From contig NZ_MUNV01000018.1 in the NCBI RefSeq assembly GCF_002001125.1, positions 1-64,000 of the forward strand: a stretch of DNA of 64,000 nt, read 5' to 3'. How positions within the stretch are numbered: position 1 is the first letter of the stretch; each line of letters starts with the position of its first letter. This stretch comes from Rhodanobacter sp. B04. GTDB taxonomy: Bacteria > Pseudomonadota > Gammaproteobacteria > Xanthomonadales > Rhodanobacteraceae. Shown here piece after piece: positions 1 to 7,419 of this stretch. A model generated the notes under the pieces. That model was not told where the DNA came from and did not search any database. It saw nothing but the letters and a program-made list of their open reading frames with translations. Made by a program: the position numbers and the translations under genes.

Positions 1-1
1 C

Positions 2-421
2 AGCGGCTGGACAGCCTCCGCGCCGGTGTCGGTGACGCAGGTGCCGGCGACGCCCACGAACTTCGCCATGAGCACCACCAATGGCGTCACGTCGATGACC
101 TGGAACGCGATGCCGTGGGCCACCAGCTACAACTTCACGGCGCTCGGCAAGAATGGCCATCTGGGCACGTACACCTACGTCGTGGCCACCAACAGCTACA
201 ACTTTCCCTCGGGCAGTTACACGGCCCAGCAACTGACGGCCTGCAGTATCGCCGGTTGCAGCGCCCCGCTGCAGATCAGTGGCCAATTCACGGTGGGCGG
301 TGGGGCAGCCCAAACGAGTGCCGTGATGACGAAGCCCACGCGGGTGCTGGGGGCAGACACGGGCTCGGGGAGCGGATGCGACGCCAGTACCTGCTCGGTC
401 ACGCTGGGAGGCAACCCATGA
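2..421 (+). CDS. C-terminus of an FN3-like repeat protein upstream of mini-RHS 1 (5' end outside window)
   Basis: The reading frame is open from the left edge and ends in TGA at 419-421; 139 codons are visible. The residues show a fibronectin-III-like beta pattern (TxYxVAATN, PxTPTNFxMS) followed by a Gly/Ser/Cys-rich tail. Residues starting SGWTASAPVSVTQ are repeated almost exactly in the second cassette at 1974-2394. The stop codon overlaps the next ATG (ATGA at 418-421), so translation of the two is probably coupled. In related genomes such FN3 stretches belong to large secreted RHS/YD proteins. The rest of the gene lies left of the window, so its full architecture cannot be seen. Confidence 0.7.
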   Translation, partial: SGWTASAPVSVTQVPATPTNFAMSTTNGVTSMTWNAMPWATSYNFTALGKNGHLGTYTYVVATNSYNFPSGSYTAQQLTACSIAGCSAPLQISGQFTVGGGAAQTSAVMTKPTRVLGADTGSGSGCDASTCSVTLGGNP

Positions 422-1422
422 GCCCGTTCATGAGCAGGGTGCGCCGCCGGCTGCTGGAGGCGATGGGCGGGCTGATGGTGCTGATGGCCACGGCCGCTCA
501 TGCGGGCTCGGTGACTTACGTGTACACCGATCCGCAGGGCACGCCGCTGGCGGAGGCCGATGCCAGTGGCAACATCACGGCGACGTACGACTATGCGCCG
601 TATGGGAGCCAGGCGCTCGGGTCACCGCCGAACGGGCCGGGGTATACGGGGCATGTGAATGATCCGGATACGGGGTTGGTGTATATGCAGGCGCGGTATT
701 ACGATCCGGCGGTGGGGCGGTTTTTGAGTACGGATCCGGTCACACCATCAGCGGGGAGTACGTTCAACTTCAATCGGTTTGCTTATGCGAATAATAGTCC
801 GATTGATAATATGGATCCGGATGGGAGACACCCAGACGACCCATTATTTATGCTAACCTGGACTAATCAAGTAATAAATGATGCATATCAAGATAATATC
901 GTAAAACCCGTGAAAACTGCATATAACAAAGTGGATAACAGTGCAGTGGTTACTATAAATGTGGCGGCGGCTTCAGGCATTGGTCCATCATATGAGATTA
1001 ACGCACTTCACCCCGAAAAAAGAAGGCTTGGTTTTGTCGTCGGGGAGGGAGCGAATGCGAGCATTGATATTGCGCCAAAAAGAGGCTTCAGCATGGCATT
1101 GGGCAACAACACTAATTCTACTAGTTTGCTAGCCAGTGCTGATTTTCTAGCTGGAGATATTTTTCACGGCGGATTTTCTCTAACTCTTGATGCGAACTTG
1201 AATTTAACAATCATTCCAAAGGCTGGTTTTGGAATGGGGGAGTTGATGACATTTAAGAAATTTGGTGTATCTGGGGCAGCTGGTTTATCAGATGAAGTCG
1301 TCTCAGGTCATCATGAAGAGAAGCATCCAGATAATAAGTCGTCTGTGTCTGAGCCGGGGTGTTATCTTGAAGAGTGTGAGCGTGGAAGGCCTTTTCCGGA
1401 GATGAAGCGTGGCGGTTCATAA
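418..1422 (+). CDS. Secreted mini-RHS protein 1 (signal peptide + single RHS core + variable tip)
   Basis: Encodes 334 aa. The start ATG at 418 has GGGAGG at 406-411, six bases upstream. Residues 1-30 form a Sec signal peptide: basic SRVRRR, a Leu/Met-rich core, then ATAAHAG. Residues 31-137 are an RHS-associated core (YTDPQGTPLAE, YDYAPYG, TGLVYMQARYYDP, GRFLSTDP, FAYANNSPIDNMDPDG). The variable tip (138-334) begins right after DPDGR, and base composition falls sharply in GC at about 830. The tip is Gly/Ala/Asn-rich with alternating hydrophobics and ends in an acidic, Cys-containing tail; I do not recognise a toxin family. Classical RHS proteins exceed 1,000 aa, so this is an unusually short form. 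The role as a toxin or effector is inferred from architecture and the adjacent candidate immunity gene. Confidence 0.8.
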   Translation: MSPFMSRVRRRLLEAMGGLMVLMATAAHAGSVTYVYTDPQGTPLAEADASGNITATYDYAPYGSQALGSPPNGPGYTGHVNDPDTGLVYMQARYYDPAVGRFLSTDPVTPSAGSTFNFNRFAYANNSPIDNMDPDGRHPDDPLFMLTWTNQVINDAYQDNIVKPVKTAYNKVDNSAVVTINVAAASGIGPSYEINALHPEKRRLGFVVGEGANASIDIAPKRGFSMALGNNTNSTSLLASADFLAGDIFHGGFSLTLDANLNLTIIPKAGFGMGELMTFKKFGVSGAAGLSDEVVSGHHEEKHPDNKSSVSEPGCYLEECERGRPFPEMKRGGS

Positions 1423-1455
1423 TGAAATGTTAAGTGAAAATTTCTGGAGCTTTCT

Positions 1456-1749
1456 ATGAGTATTAGTACCATTATATGGATAATGGCGTCATATATATAT
1501 ATTCAATATATTTTTGCTAGGTACGTGGCCTGGATGATTAATAAGATTGACCCTGGTTATTTCGAATTCAATGAAGTTGATAATAAAATGCCAACGGGGA
1601 TAAAAACATCGTTTGGCATTACGAGTATGATTTTTGACTCAGACCTTCCAGATCCCTGTCATGGTTCAAAAGTTAGAATATCTTTGTATCTTTTGCGATT
1701 CATTTATGCATTTACAATACCATTAGTAATAATACTATGGATAATATGA
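1456..1749 (+). CDS. Small membrane protein, candidate immunity partner of mini-RHS 1
   Basis: Encodes 97 aa and starts 33 bp after mini-RHS 1 with GGAG at 1446-1449. Two strongly hydrophobic segments (about residues 3-24 and 76-97) flank a polar, acidic middle, so it is probably a two-pass inner-membrane protein. The AT-rich composition matches the preceding tip and differs from the rest of the window. Position directly behind an RHS tip is where immunity genes normally lie; a membrane location would suit a membrane- or periplasm-acting toxin. I recognise no family, so immunity is inference from context only. Confidence 0.55.
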   Translation: MSISTIIWIMASYIYIQYIFARYVAWMINKIDPGYFEFNEVDNKMPTGIKTSFGITSMIFDSDLPDPCHGSKVRISLYLLRFIYAFTIPLVIILWII

Positions 1750-1923
1750 TTACTTTAAGAATTTAAGTGCAATTTAATTTAACGGGACGGAGGCTGAGGT
1801 ATCCCAATTAAAGGGGACGTGGCTAATTAATTCACTGAGGTAAACCCCAGCTTTGCTGGGGGACTCACAAAGTTTGACTTATGCGGCGGTCGGGGTTTCG
1901 AGAGCTTTTGCAAGAGCTGCATA
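1750..1923 (+). other. AT-rich spacer with a hairpin between cassettes 1 and 2
   Basis: No gene is visible. A perfect 7-bp stem with a 3-base loop (CCCCAGC-TTT-GCTGGGG) lies at 1845-1861. Upstream, around 1808-1820, is a run resembling the AATTAAAGGGGAC motif that I associate with dispersed intergenic repeats. The homology to cassette 1 begins just after this spacer, so the segment holds the left junction of the second cassette. Confidence 0.4.
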
Positions 1924-2394
1924 TTGCACGGTACCTACACCTATCAGGTCGCCGCCAGCAATGCCTACGGCACCAGCGGCTGGACAGCCTCCGCGCCGGT
2001 GTCGGTGACGCAGGTGCCGGCGACGCCCACGAACTTCGCCATGAGCACCACCAATGGCGTCACGTCGATGACCTGGAACGCGATGCCGTGGGCCACCAGC
2101 TACAACTTCACGGCGCTTGGCAAGAACGGCCATCTGGGCACGTACACCTACGTCGTGGCCACCAACAGCTACAACTTTCCCTCGGGCAGTTACACCGCCC
2201 AGCAGCTGACGGCCTGCAGCATCGCCGGCTGCAGCGCCCCGCTGCAGATCAGTGGCCAATTCACGGTGGGCGGTGGGGCAGCCCAAACGAGTGCCGTGAT
2301 GACGAAGCTCAAACGGGTGCCGGGGGCAGACTCAGGCTCGGGGAGCGGATGCAACGCCAGTACCTGCTCGGTCACGCTGGGAGGCAACCCATGA
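1924..2394 (+). pseudogene. 5'-truncated copy of the FN3-like gene in front of mini-RHS 2
   Basis: The frame (open from 1831, first usable start TTG at 1924) gives about 156 aa matching the sequence visible at 2-421, with a few substitutions near the C-terminus (KLKRVPGADS for KPTRVLGADT). It ends in TGA overlapping the next ATG, as in copy 1. It lacks any ribosome site or signal peptide, and the sequence before about 1927 looks unrelated to an FN3 domain. I therefore read it as the 3' remnant of a larger gene carried along with the cassette. It may still be translated weakly and help couple the next gene. Confidence 0.6.
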
Positions 2395-2800
2395 GCCCGT
2401 TCATGAGCAGGGTGCGCCGCCGGCTGCTGGAGGCGATGGGCGGGCTGATGGTGCTGATGGCCACGGCCGCTCATGCGGGCTCGGTGACTTACGTGTACAC
2501 CGATCCGCAGGGCACGCCGCTGGCGGAGGCCGATGCCAGTGGCAACATCACGGCGACGTACGACTACGCGCCGTATGGGAGTCAGGCGCTCGGGTCACCG
2601 CCGAACGGGCCGGGGTATACGGGGCATGTGAGTGATCCGGATACGGGGTTGGTGTATATGCAGGCGCGGTATTACGATCCGGCGGTGGGGCGGTTTTTGA
2701 GTACGGATCCGGTGGGGCCAAGCGTAGGTAACCCGTTCAACTTCAATCGGTTTGCTTATGCGAATAACAGTCCGATTGATAATATGGATCCGGATGGGAG
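1974..2800 (+). repeat. Direct repeat, copy 2 of the FN3-tail/RHS-core module (copy 1 at 1-827)
   Basis: Bases 1974-2800 align to 1-827 at a constant offset of 1973 with only scattered substitutions (for example around 136, 219, 330-350, 657 and 742-757). Both copies diverge completely immediately after the DPDGR codons. This places the recombination boundary exactly at the core/tip junction and marks the module as a duplicated cassette scaffold. Confidence 0.9.
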
Positions 2801-3356
2801 GATGGTATGGGATGAAAGTCATCCTATGAATCAAGATTGTTATTCAAGAGCAGATTGCAGATTTGCATTATCAGCCGGAACTTCACATGGGAACTCAGGT
2901 GGCTCTCCAACGCACGTAACAAACCTTGCGGCAGTGACAGTTGTGGGTTCTTACTCTTCTGAATCGTTGATTAGTGGTATTGGCAGTAGTGCCGTGCGTA
3001 TGACAGGTTTAGTTGCTCTAGGGTTGGAACTGTTCATCTGGGATGCCAATGATTTTCATGATAAGGTTTATGGGCATCAGTGTTGTTATGGAGAAATTCC
3101 ACTTCACTTAATTCCTCAATTGTCAAAGCCAAAATATGGGGCGACATACAATGAAGGCGCACAACCCGACGAGAGAGATTTGACAAAATTGAAAGAGCGA
3201 GATGGAAATAAGGCGGCGGAAGAAGCTGGTTACGTTGACGCGCATGAAGCGAAAAAAGGCCGCGGAGCCGGGCATGTAGATATCTATAACGATAAAACAA
3301 CAGGTAAGAAATGGCTTTGGAATGGTGTTCCTGGTGGCGGAAAGGAAGAATTATAA
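2391..3356 (+). CDS. Secreted mini-RHS protein 2 with a different C-terminal tip
   Basis: Encodes 321 aa, with the same start, ribosome site (GGGAGG at 2379-2384), signal peptide (residues 1-30) and RHS core (31-137) as mini-RHS 1. The tip (138-321) is unrelated to tip 1. It has a hydrophobic stretch around residues 200-225, then a Lys/Glu-rich C-terminus with KLKERDGNKAAEEAG, HEAKKGRGAGHVDIY and WLWNG. That compact charged ending resembles C-terminal toxin domains seen on RHS and other polymorphic toxins, but I cannot name the family with confidence. The stop overlaps the next start (TAATG). The toxin role is inferred. Confidence 0.8.
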   Translation: MSPFMSRVRRRLLEAMGGLMVLMATAAHAGSVTYVYTDPQGTPLAEADASGNITATYDYAPYGSQALGSPPNGPGYTGHVSDPDTGLVYMQARYYDPAVGRFLSTDPVGPSVGNPFNFNRFAYANNSPIDNMDPDGRMVWDESHPMNQDCYSRADCRFALSAGTSHGNSGGSPTHVTNLAAVTVVGSYSSESLISGIGSSAVRMTGLVALGLELFIWDANDFHDKVYGHQCCYGEIPLHLIPQLSKPKYGATYNEGAQPDERDLTKLKERDGNKAAEEAGYVDAHEAKKGRGAGHVDIYNDKTTGKKWLWNGVPGGGKEEL

Positions 3357-3760
3357 TGTCATCTACAAAAGTCAAATCTGTCTCGTTGACATTTAGAGGT
3401 TTTGAAGTTGAGCCAGATATAATCGAACAATTAATGGGAGCTAAGGCCAATTCAATAGGGCGTATAGGATCACCTATTAAGGCTGGAGTTAAAACATTAT
3501 TAAAGCGATCATTCGTTGAATTTTCAGTCAGTTTTAGCAAAGATTCTAGATTGGATGAAATGATTCCCATTCTACTATCGCATCTGGGTGGTGTTAATAA
3601 TATCACGATGGTGCGCGAATATGTTTTGCCGGAATTTTTTGAAATAAATTTCACACTCCCAATAAAGAGTTCCGATGAGCAGGAGAGTGGATTTATTCCG
3701 GCGGAAGTTATCATGAATGTGTTTAAATTAGGATGTAGCTTGTCATTTGATTTTATCTGA
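3356..3760 (+). CDS. DUF4279-like protein, candidate immunity partner of mini-RHS 2
   Basis: Encodes 134 aa from ATG 3356, which overlaps the mini-RHS 2 stop (TAATG). The pattern VSLTFRGFEVEPDIIEQLM, a central Gly-containing segment, a FVEFSVSF strand and a final SLSFDF strand fit the DUF4279 fold, a family often found next to polymorphic toxins as immunity protein. It is AT-rich like the tip before it. The one-base overlap argues for co-expression with the toxin. Family assignment is by eye; a profile search would settle it. Confidence 0.6.
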   Translation: MSSTKVKSVSLTFRGFEVEPDIIEQLMGAKANSIGRIGSPIKAGVKTLLKRSFVEFSVSFSKDSRLDEMIPILLSHLGGVNNITMVREYVLPEFFEINFTLPIKSSDEQESGFIPAEVIMNVFKLGCSLSFDFI

Positions 3761-3774
3761 GAGAACAAAAAGGC

Positions 3775-3892
3775 GGGTCACCATTTCGCCGCTGCGGTCA
3801 ACAGGCACGCACTTGCTCTTCCCCGGCCGTGCCGAAGCGTAAGTGCCCGTTTTGCCGCTGACCACCCGCCGTTGTGTTTCATGCTGAAACCG
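3775..3892 (+). repeat. Dispersed repeat, copy 1 (118 bp, tandem with copy 2)
   Basis: Begins GGGTCACCATTTCGCCGC and runs to the start of an almost identical unit 118 bp later. It contains CTTCCCCGGCCGTGCCGAAG and ends with a TGTTTCATGC box. It shares the first part of the longer units at 3893-4080 and 5811-6000. No gene is evident in it. Confidence 0.8.
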
Positions 3893-4080
3893 GGGTCACC
3901 ATTTCGCCGCTGGGGTCAACAGGCACGCACTTGCTCTTCCCCGGCCGTGCCGAAGCGTAAGTACCCATCTTGCCGCTGACCACTCGCCGCTGTGTTTCAT
4001 GCGGTGCCAAGATCGCACCAGTCACCGTTCTGGTTCGGGTCGCGTAGCGACCCGGTTGTTCCCAAACACTCATCGGTCAT
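3893..4080 (+). repeat. Dispersed repeat, copy 2 (188 bp)
   Basis: It is close to copy 1 over its first 115 bp and then extends with a segment containing CGGGTCGC-GTA-GCGACCCG, an 8-bp perfect stem, and CCCAAACACTCA. Copy 3 at 5811-6000 carries the same extension. The reverse strand has a short open frame (4073 to 3879) also open in copy 3, but its coding status is doubtful. Confidence 0.8.
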
Positions 4081-4306
4081 CGCGGATCCCGTCCAGGTGC
4101 GCGTCGTGCGTCGCACAGAGTCTCGGGCTTGAAGCCCACCCCTTGATGGCTCGGTCCACGTGCGGTCTTGCTTACAACACGGGTGCCGACGGTCGCGACC
4201 TTTCAGAGTCACTGGCTCGAAGCCAAACCCCGATTCCAGCCTGCGACCGTCAGCGTAATCAGCCGAAGGCGCGCGCCAGATCGAACGGTAATCCTCCCGC
4301 TTTTAA
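4081..4306. other. Intergenic stretch left of the IS, no gene seen
   Basis: This 226-bp stretch has no open frame with a convincing start or ribosome site. It lies between repeat copy 2 and the IS left end. It may be decayed cassette DNA. Confidence 0.4.
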
Positions 4307-4324
4307 CTGACGCCAAAAGTGGAG

Positions 4325-5152
4325 CTATGCGGCAAGCGCCAGTTTCTGCATTGGGGTGATGCCGCCGAGTGCCATGTTCGGGCGCTCATGGTTGTAAGTC
4401 CATAGCCAGCGGGTGGCCGTGTCCTGCACCTGTTCGATCGAGTCGAATAAGGTCCGGGCCAGCCACGCGTAGCGCACGGTCCGGTTGTAGCGCTCGACGT
4501 AGGCGTTTTGCTGCGGCTTGCCCGGTTGGATGTGTTCGATCCGGATGCCGTGCTGCTCGGCCCAAGTCAGCAACGCGCCACTGATGTATTCCGGCCCGTT
4601 GTCGCAGCGGATTGCTCGCGGCTTGCCACGCCACTCGATGATCTGCTCCAAGGCGCGGATCACGCGAGCGGATGGGAGCGAGAGATCGACCTCGATGCCC
4701 AGCCCTTCGCGGTTGAAGTCATCCAGCACGTTGAACAGCCGGAAACTGCGGCCGTCGCTGAGCTGGTCGTGCATGAAGTCCATCGACCAGACCTGGTTGA
4801 TGGACGCGGGCACCGCCAGTGGCTCGGGCCGCTCGCGCACCAGCCGCTTCTTCGGTTTGATCCGCAGGTTCAATTCGAGCTCTCTGTAAATCCGATAAAC
4901 CCGTTTGTGGTTCCAGCTGAAGCCCTTGACGTTGCGCAGGTGCAGAAAGCACAGGCCAAAGCCCCAGTCGCGATAGGTCGTGGTCAACCGGACCAGCCAG
5001 TCAGCGATCCGCGCATTCTCCGCGCTCGCCTTGGCCTGATAGCGATAGCCGGTTTCGCTTAGTGCGAAGGTTTGGCAGGCGTGCCGGATACTCGTGCGTC
5101 CGCTCGCCACTGCCCATCGGGCCATCTCCCGGCGTTGAGATGGCCTCACCAT
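4325..5152 (-). CDS. IS3-family transposase OrfB (DDE integrase domain)
   Basis: Encodes 275 aa. It has an N-terminal HTH_21-like region ([29 protein letters not shown]) followed by an rve/DDE core. The acidic triad is visible as the Asp in WSMDFMHD, the Asp in IRCDNGPEY and the Glu in [12 protein letters not shown]. It ends with the usual [16 protein letters not shown] and PMQKL. It is normally made as an OrfAB fusion by -1 frameshifting on the A7 run shared with orfA; the ATG at 5152 lies at that site. No disabling stop is seen, so the element may be active. Confidence 0.9.
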   Translation of the reverse strand: MVRPSQRREMARWAVASGRTSIRHACQTFALSETGYRYQAKASAENARIADWLVRLTTTYRDWGFGLCFLHLRNVKGFSWNHKRVYRIYRELELNLRIKPKKRLVRERPEPLAVPASINQVWSMDFMHDQLSDGRSFRLFNVLDDFNREGLGIEVDLSLPSARVIRALEQIIEWRGKPRAIRCDNGPEYISGALLTWAEQHGIRIEHIQPGKPQQNAYVERYNRTVRYAWLARTLFDSIEQVQDTATRWLWTYNHERPNMALGGITPMQKLALAA

Positions 5153-5412
5153 TTTTTTGCCATCGCCTCCTTCAGCAACTCAGCACTGAGCTGCGCGTCG
5201 GCGTACATCTTTTTCAGGCGACGGTTCTCGTCCTGCAGCTCCTTGAGCTGGGACATCAGCGACGCATCCATGCCGCCGAACTTGCTGCGCCACTTGTAGA
5301 ACGTCGCCGAACTGATGCCGTGTTCACGACACAACTGTGGCACGGGCGTGCCGGCTTCGGCTTGCTTGAGCACGGCCAGGATCTGGCTGTCGGTGAATCG
5401 CGATTTCTTCAT
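5146..5412 (-). CDS. IS3-family transposase OrfA (HTH_Tnp_1)
   Basis: Encodes 88 aa, starting at [11 protein letters not shown] with AGGAGG five bases upstream. The N-terminal half is the transposase helix-turn-helix ([20 protein letters not shown]). The C-terminal half is a leucine-zipper-type coiled coil ([17 protein letters not shown]). The 3' end contains seven A residues on the coding strand (5152-5158) directly before the stop, the classical slippery sequence for -1 frameshifting into orfB. Confidence 0.9.
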   Translation of the reverse strand: MKKSRFTDSQILAVLKQAEAGTPVPQLCREHGISSATFYKWRSKFGGMDASLMSQLKELQDENRRLKKMYADAQLSAELLKEAMAKKW

Positions 5413-5464
5413 GGAACCTCCTCGGGAAAGACTACGAGAAAATTCCACTTCTGGCGTCAGCTAA

Positions 5465-5800
5465 CTGGCGGGGGGATTACCGACAATTAAAGATTTGATC
5501 AAATCGGGGGTTTCTCCGGATATAGAGACAGAAAATGGATTTACAGCCCTATATGCGGCTTCTCAATATGGGTGCCCTGAGACGATAGCGAGTCTGGTAA
5601 ATTTGGGGGAAAATGTGAACTTCCATACGCGCGCGCGATATTCTGTTCTAATAAGTGCTATTGACACTTCACAGTATCGTGCTGCTCAAGAGTTAATCGA
5701 CCATGGATACTACGTCTCCAGTGAAGAAAAGTTGGGAATAAAAAGAGCGTTGCATTACAGTGGTCGAGATGATATGTATAAAAGTTTATTCGAGAAATAA
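5465..5800 (+). pseudogene. Ankyrin-repeat protein fragment truncated by the IS
   Basis: The frame is open from the IS right end (TAA at 5462-5464) to the stop at 5800, about 111 codons; the first in-frame start is TTG at 5495 without a good ribosome site. The residues show ankyrin units ([29 protein letters not shown], then ASQYGCPETIASLVNLGENVNF). The AT-rich composition matches the immunity genes at 1456 and 3356. Small ankyrin proteins often act as immunity partners in polymorphic toxin loci, so this is probably what remains of a third tip/immunity module whose 5' part was lost at the IS. Confidence 0.65.
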
Positions 5801-5810
5801 GCGAAGCCGC

Positions 5811-6000
5811 GGGGTGCCATTTCGTCGCCGAGGTCAAGAGACACGCAGATGCTCTTCCCCGGCGTTGCCGAAGCGTAAGTGCCCGTTTTGCCGCTGACCA
5901 CCCGCCGTTGTGTTCCATGCGATGCCAAGATCGCACCAGTCACCCTTCTGGTTCGGCTCGCGTAGCGACCCGGTTGTTCCCAAACACTCACCGGTCATGA
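5811..6000 (+). repeat. Dispersed repeat, copy 3 (190 bp)
   Basis: Same order as copy 2 (3893-4080): GCCATTTCG box, CTCTTCCCCGGC, GCCGAAGCGTAAGTGCCC, GATCGCACCAGTCACC, a stem around GCGTAGCGACC, and CCCAAACACTC. Identity is lower in the first 40 bp. It lies just downstream of the ankyrin remnant, as copy 1 lies just downstream of the DUF4279-like gene, so the repeat marks the 3' border of cassettes. It fills most of the gene-free gap to 6108. Confidence 0.8.
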
Positions 6001-6108
6001 CCAATGACCCTTCACCTTGTCATCCCACGCCGCTAGAGTTTGCGACGGTTTGCAATAGTGCCGTGTGCACTGTTCGACCTGACCATGGACATCAGACAGG
6101 GGAATAGC

Positions 6109-7206
6109 GTGATTCGATGTGCAAGACATGCAGCCGTAGCGGCTGCGGTGATGGCGTTGTGCGGATGCGCTCAGCAGGCGACCCGGATGGTGCGCCCGAC
6201 GGCGGCGCAGTGGCAGGCGCTGCAGCCGCTGCCGGTGGTCGAGGTGATCGGCCAGGATGCGCTGGCGGCGCAGGATACGTTTACTTATGCCAGCGTCAAT
6301 ATCCTGCCCAATCCCTCGGTGCCGATCCTGGTGGGTGCGGCAGGTGGAGCGCTGGGCATGGCGATCGTCAATGCGCAGATCAAAGCTGAGGCACGCCGTT
6401 TCGCCGACCTGCACGTGCAGCCGCTGCGCAGCGTGCTGGCGGGTTTCGATGCGAAGGCTGCACTGGGCGACTCGCTGCAGCAGGCGCTTGCGCAACAGCC
6501 GGCGCTGTTCGGCAGCTACAGCGTGGCGGGCACCGTACCGGCTGGCGGCGGCCCGCGCGCGGTGATCGAAACCAGTTATGCGATGACGCCGGATTTCTCG
6601 GCGCTGCAGGTCATGGCCACGGTGACGATCCATGCGGCGGGCGCGGATGCCCGGCCGCTTTACCGCAACGTGTTGGTCTACCAGTCGTCGCGTCTGGACG
6701 TGCCACCGAAGACCGCGGCGGACAGCTCGCGCATGCTGGCCGAGGAGAACAGCCGTTATGCCGCCCTGCATGTCGACGACGATATCGCCAAGGCGAATGC
6801 AGCGCTTGCCAATCGCGATCCGGAAGCGGTGCACCTGCGCCAGAAGATCGGCGACGAGCAGTACCAGCACAAACAGCGGCTGCGTCTGGCGGCCATGACG
6901 GCCTGGGACCCGGATAGCCGGGCGCAGCGTTTGTGCGAAGCCTGGTCGTTGGGCCATGGCGAGGCCCTGAAGGCCGCCATGCGCGCCAGCGGTGCGGAGA
7001 TCGTCCATATGCTGGAGCTGGACCTTGCCGACCAGGCGCCGGCCGATCAGGCAGGCAAGCCACGCACCGTGTTCAAGAACGATACGCGCGAGATCGACTA
7101 CCGCATGGGCGGCCAGATGATTTCACTGGCGGTATCCGATGCGGATGCGTCGTTGAAGACTCCGGCACCGACGGTTACCGTACCGATGCCATCGGTGAGT
7201 CGCTGA
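6109..7206 (+). CDS. Putative outer-membrane or periplasmic lipoprotein, function unknown
   Basis: Encodes 365 aa from GTG 6109, chosen because AGGGGA lies seven bases upstream and the signal peptide then starts directly (an upstream ATG at 6085 lacks a ribosome site). The peptide ends in a lipobox-like ALCGC (Cys about residue 20; Cys at -2 is unusual). The mature part has a hydrophobic glycine-rich stretch (VPILVGAAGGALGMAIV), then alternating strands and an EENSRYAAL/DEQYQHKQRL helical region. The last 20 residues are Pro/Thr/Val-rich. I recognise no family. A rho-independent terminator follows. Confidence 0.75.
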   Translation: MIRCARHAAVAAAVMALCGCAQQATRMVRPTAAQWQALQPLPVVEVIGQDALAAQDTFTYASVNILPNPSVPILVGAAGGALGMAIVNAQIKAEARRFADLHVQPLRSVLAGFDAKAALGDSLQQALAQQPALFGSYSVAGTVPAGGGPRAVIETSYAMTPDFSALQVMATVTIHAAGADARPLYRNVLVYQSSRLDVPPKTAADSSRMLAEENSRYAALHVDDDIAKANAALANRDPEAVHLRQKIGDEQYQHKQRLRLAAMTAWDPDSRAQRLCEAWSLGHGEALKAAMRASGAEIVHMLELDLADQAPADQAGKPRTVFKNDTREIDYRMGGQMISLAVSDADASLKTPAPTVTVPMPSVSR

Positions 7207-7281
7207 GCAGGTCATGATCGGGCATGCCTCATGCGGAGTGCATTAGTCCTGATGCGCGAGCGGCTCGTCCCCCGGCGATAG

Positions 7282-7310
7282 AAAGCGGCCCATGCCCAGG
7301 CCGCTTTTTA
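7282..7310. terminator. Rho-independent terminator between convergent genes
   Basis: Perfect 9-bp stem AAAGCGGCC / GGCCGCTTT with an 8-base loop, followed by TTTTTA on the plus strand and preceded by A-rich sequence. It can end the lipoprotein transcript and possibly the opposing sulfotransferase transcript. Confidence 0.8.
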
Positions 7311-7419
7311 TCGAATGTCAAAGCAGGGCAGCGCCGGCTTTCATCACAACGGTGCTCCAACCCGGGCATTGCTTCATCGCGGATGGATGCGCCACGGAAT
7401 TTACGGAAGAGGGGCCTGG

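Larger units (their letters stand above)
4307..5460 (-). mobile_element. IS3-family insertion sequence (IS407-like)
   Basis: The element is about 1.15 kb with imperfect terminal inverted repeats: CTGACGCCAAAAGTGGA at the left end (4307) and its counterpart TCCACTTCTGGCGTCAG at the right end (to 5460). It carries orfA and orfB on the minus strand with a poly-A slippery site. TAA lies next to both ends (4304-4306 and 5462-5464), a possible 3-bp target duplication, although the offset is not perfectly symmetric. The right end abuts an open frame for an ankyrin protein, so the IS interrupts or truncated that gene. Confidence 0.85.

Noticed and set aside
1881-2390. Open frame extending mini-RHS 2 upstream by about 170 residues
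   Set aside because: It reads the FN3-coding region out of frame (Arg/His/Gln-rich), and the signal peptide at 2391 has a proper ribosome site.
3775-4080. Possible CRISPR array
   Set aside because: Only two tandem units of 118 bp, no short repeat/spacer periodicity and no cas genes.
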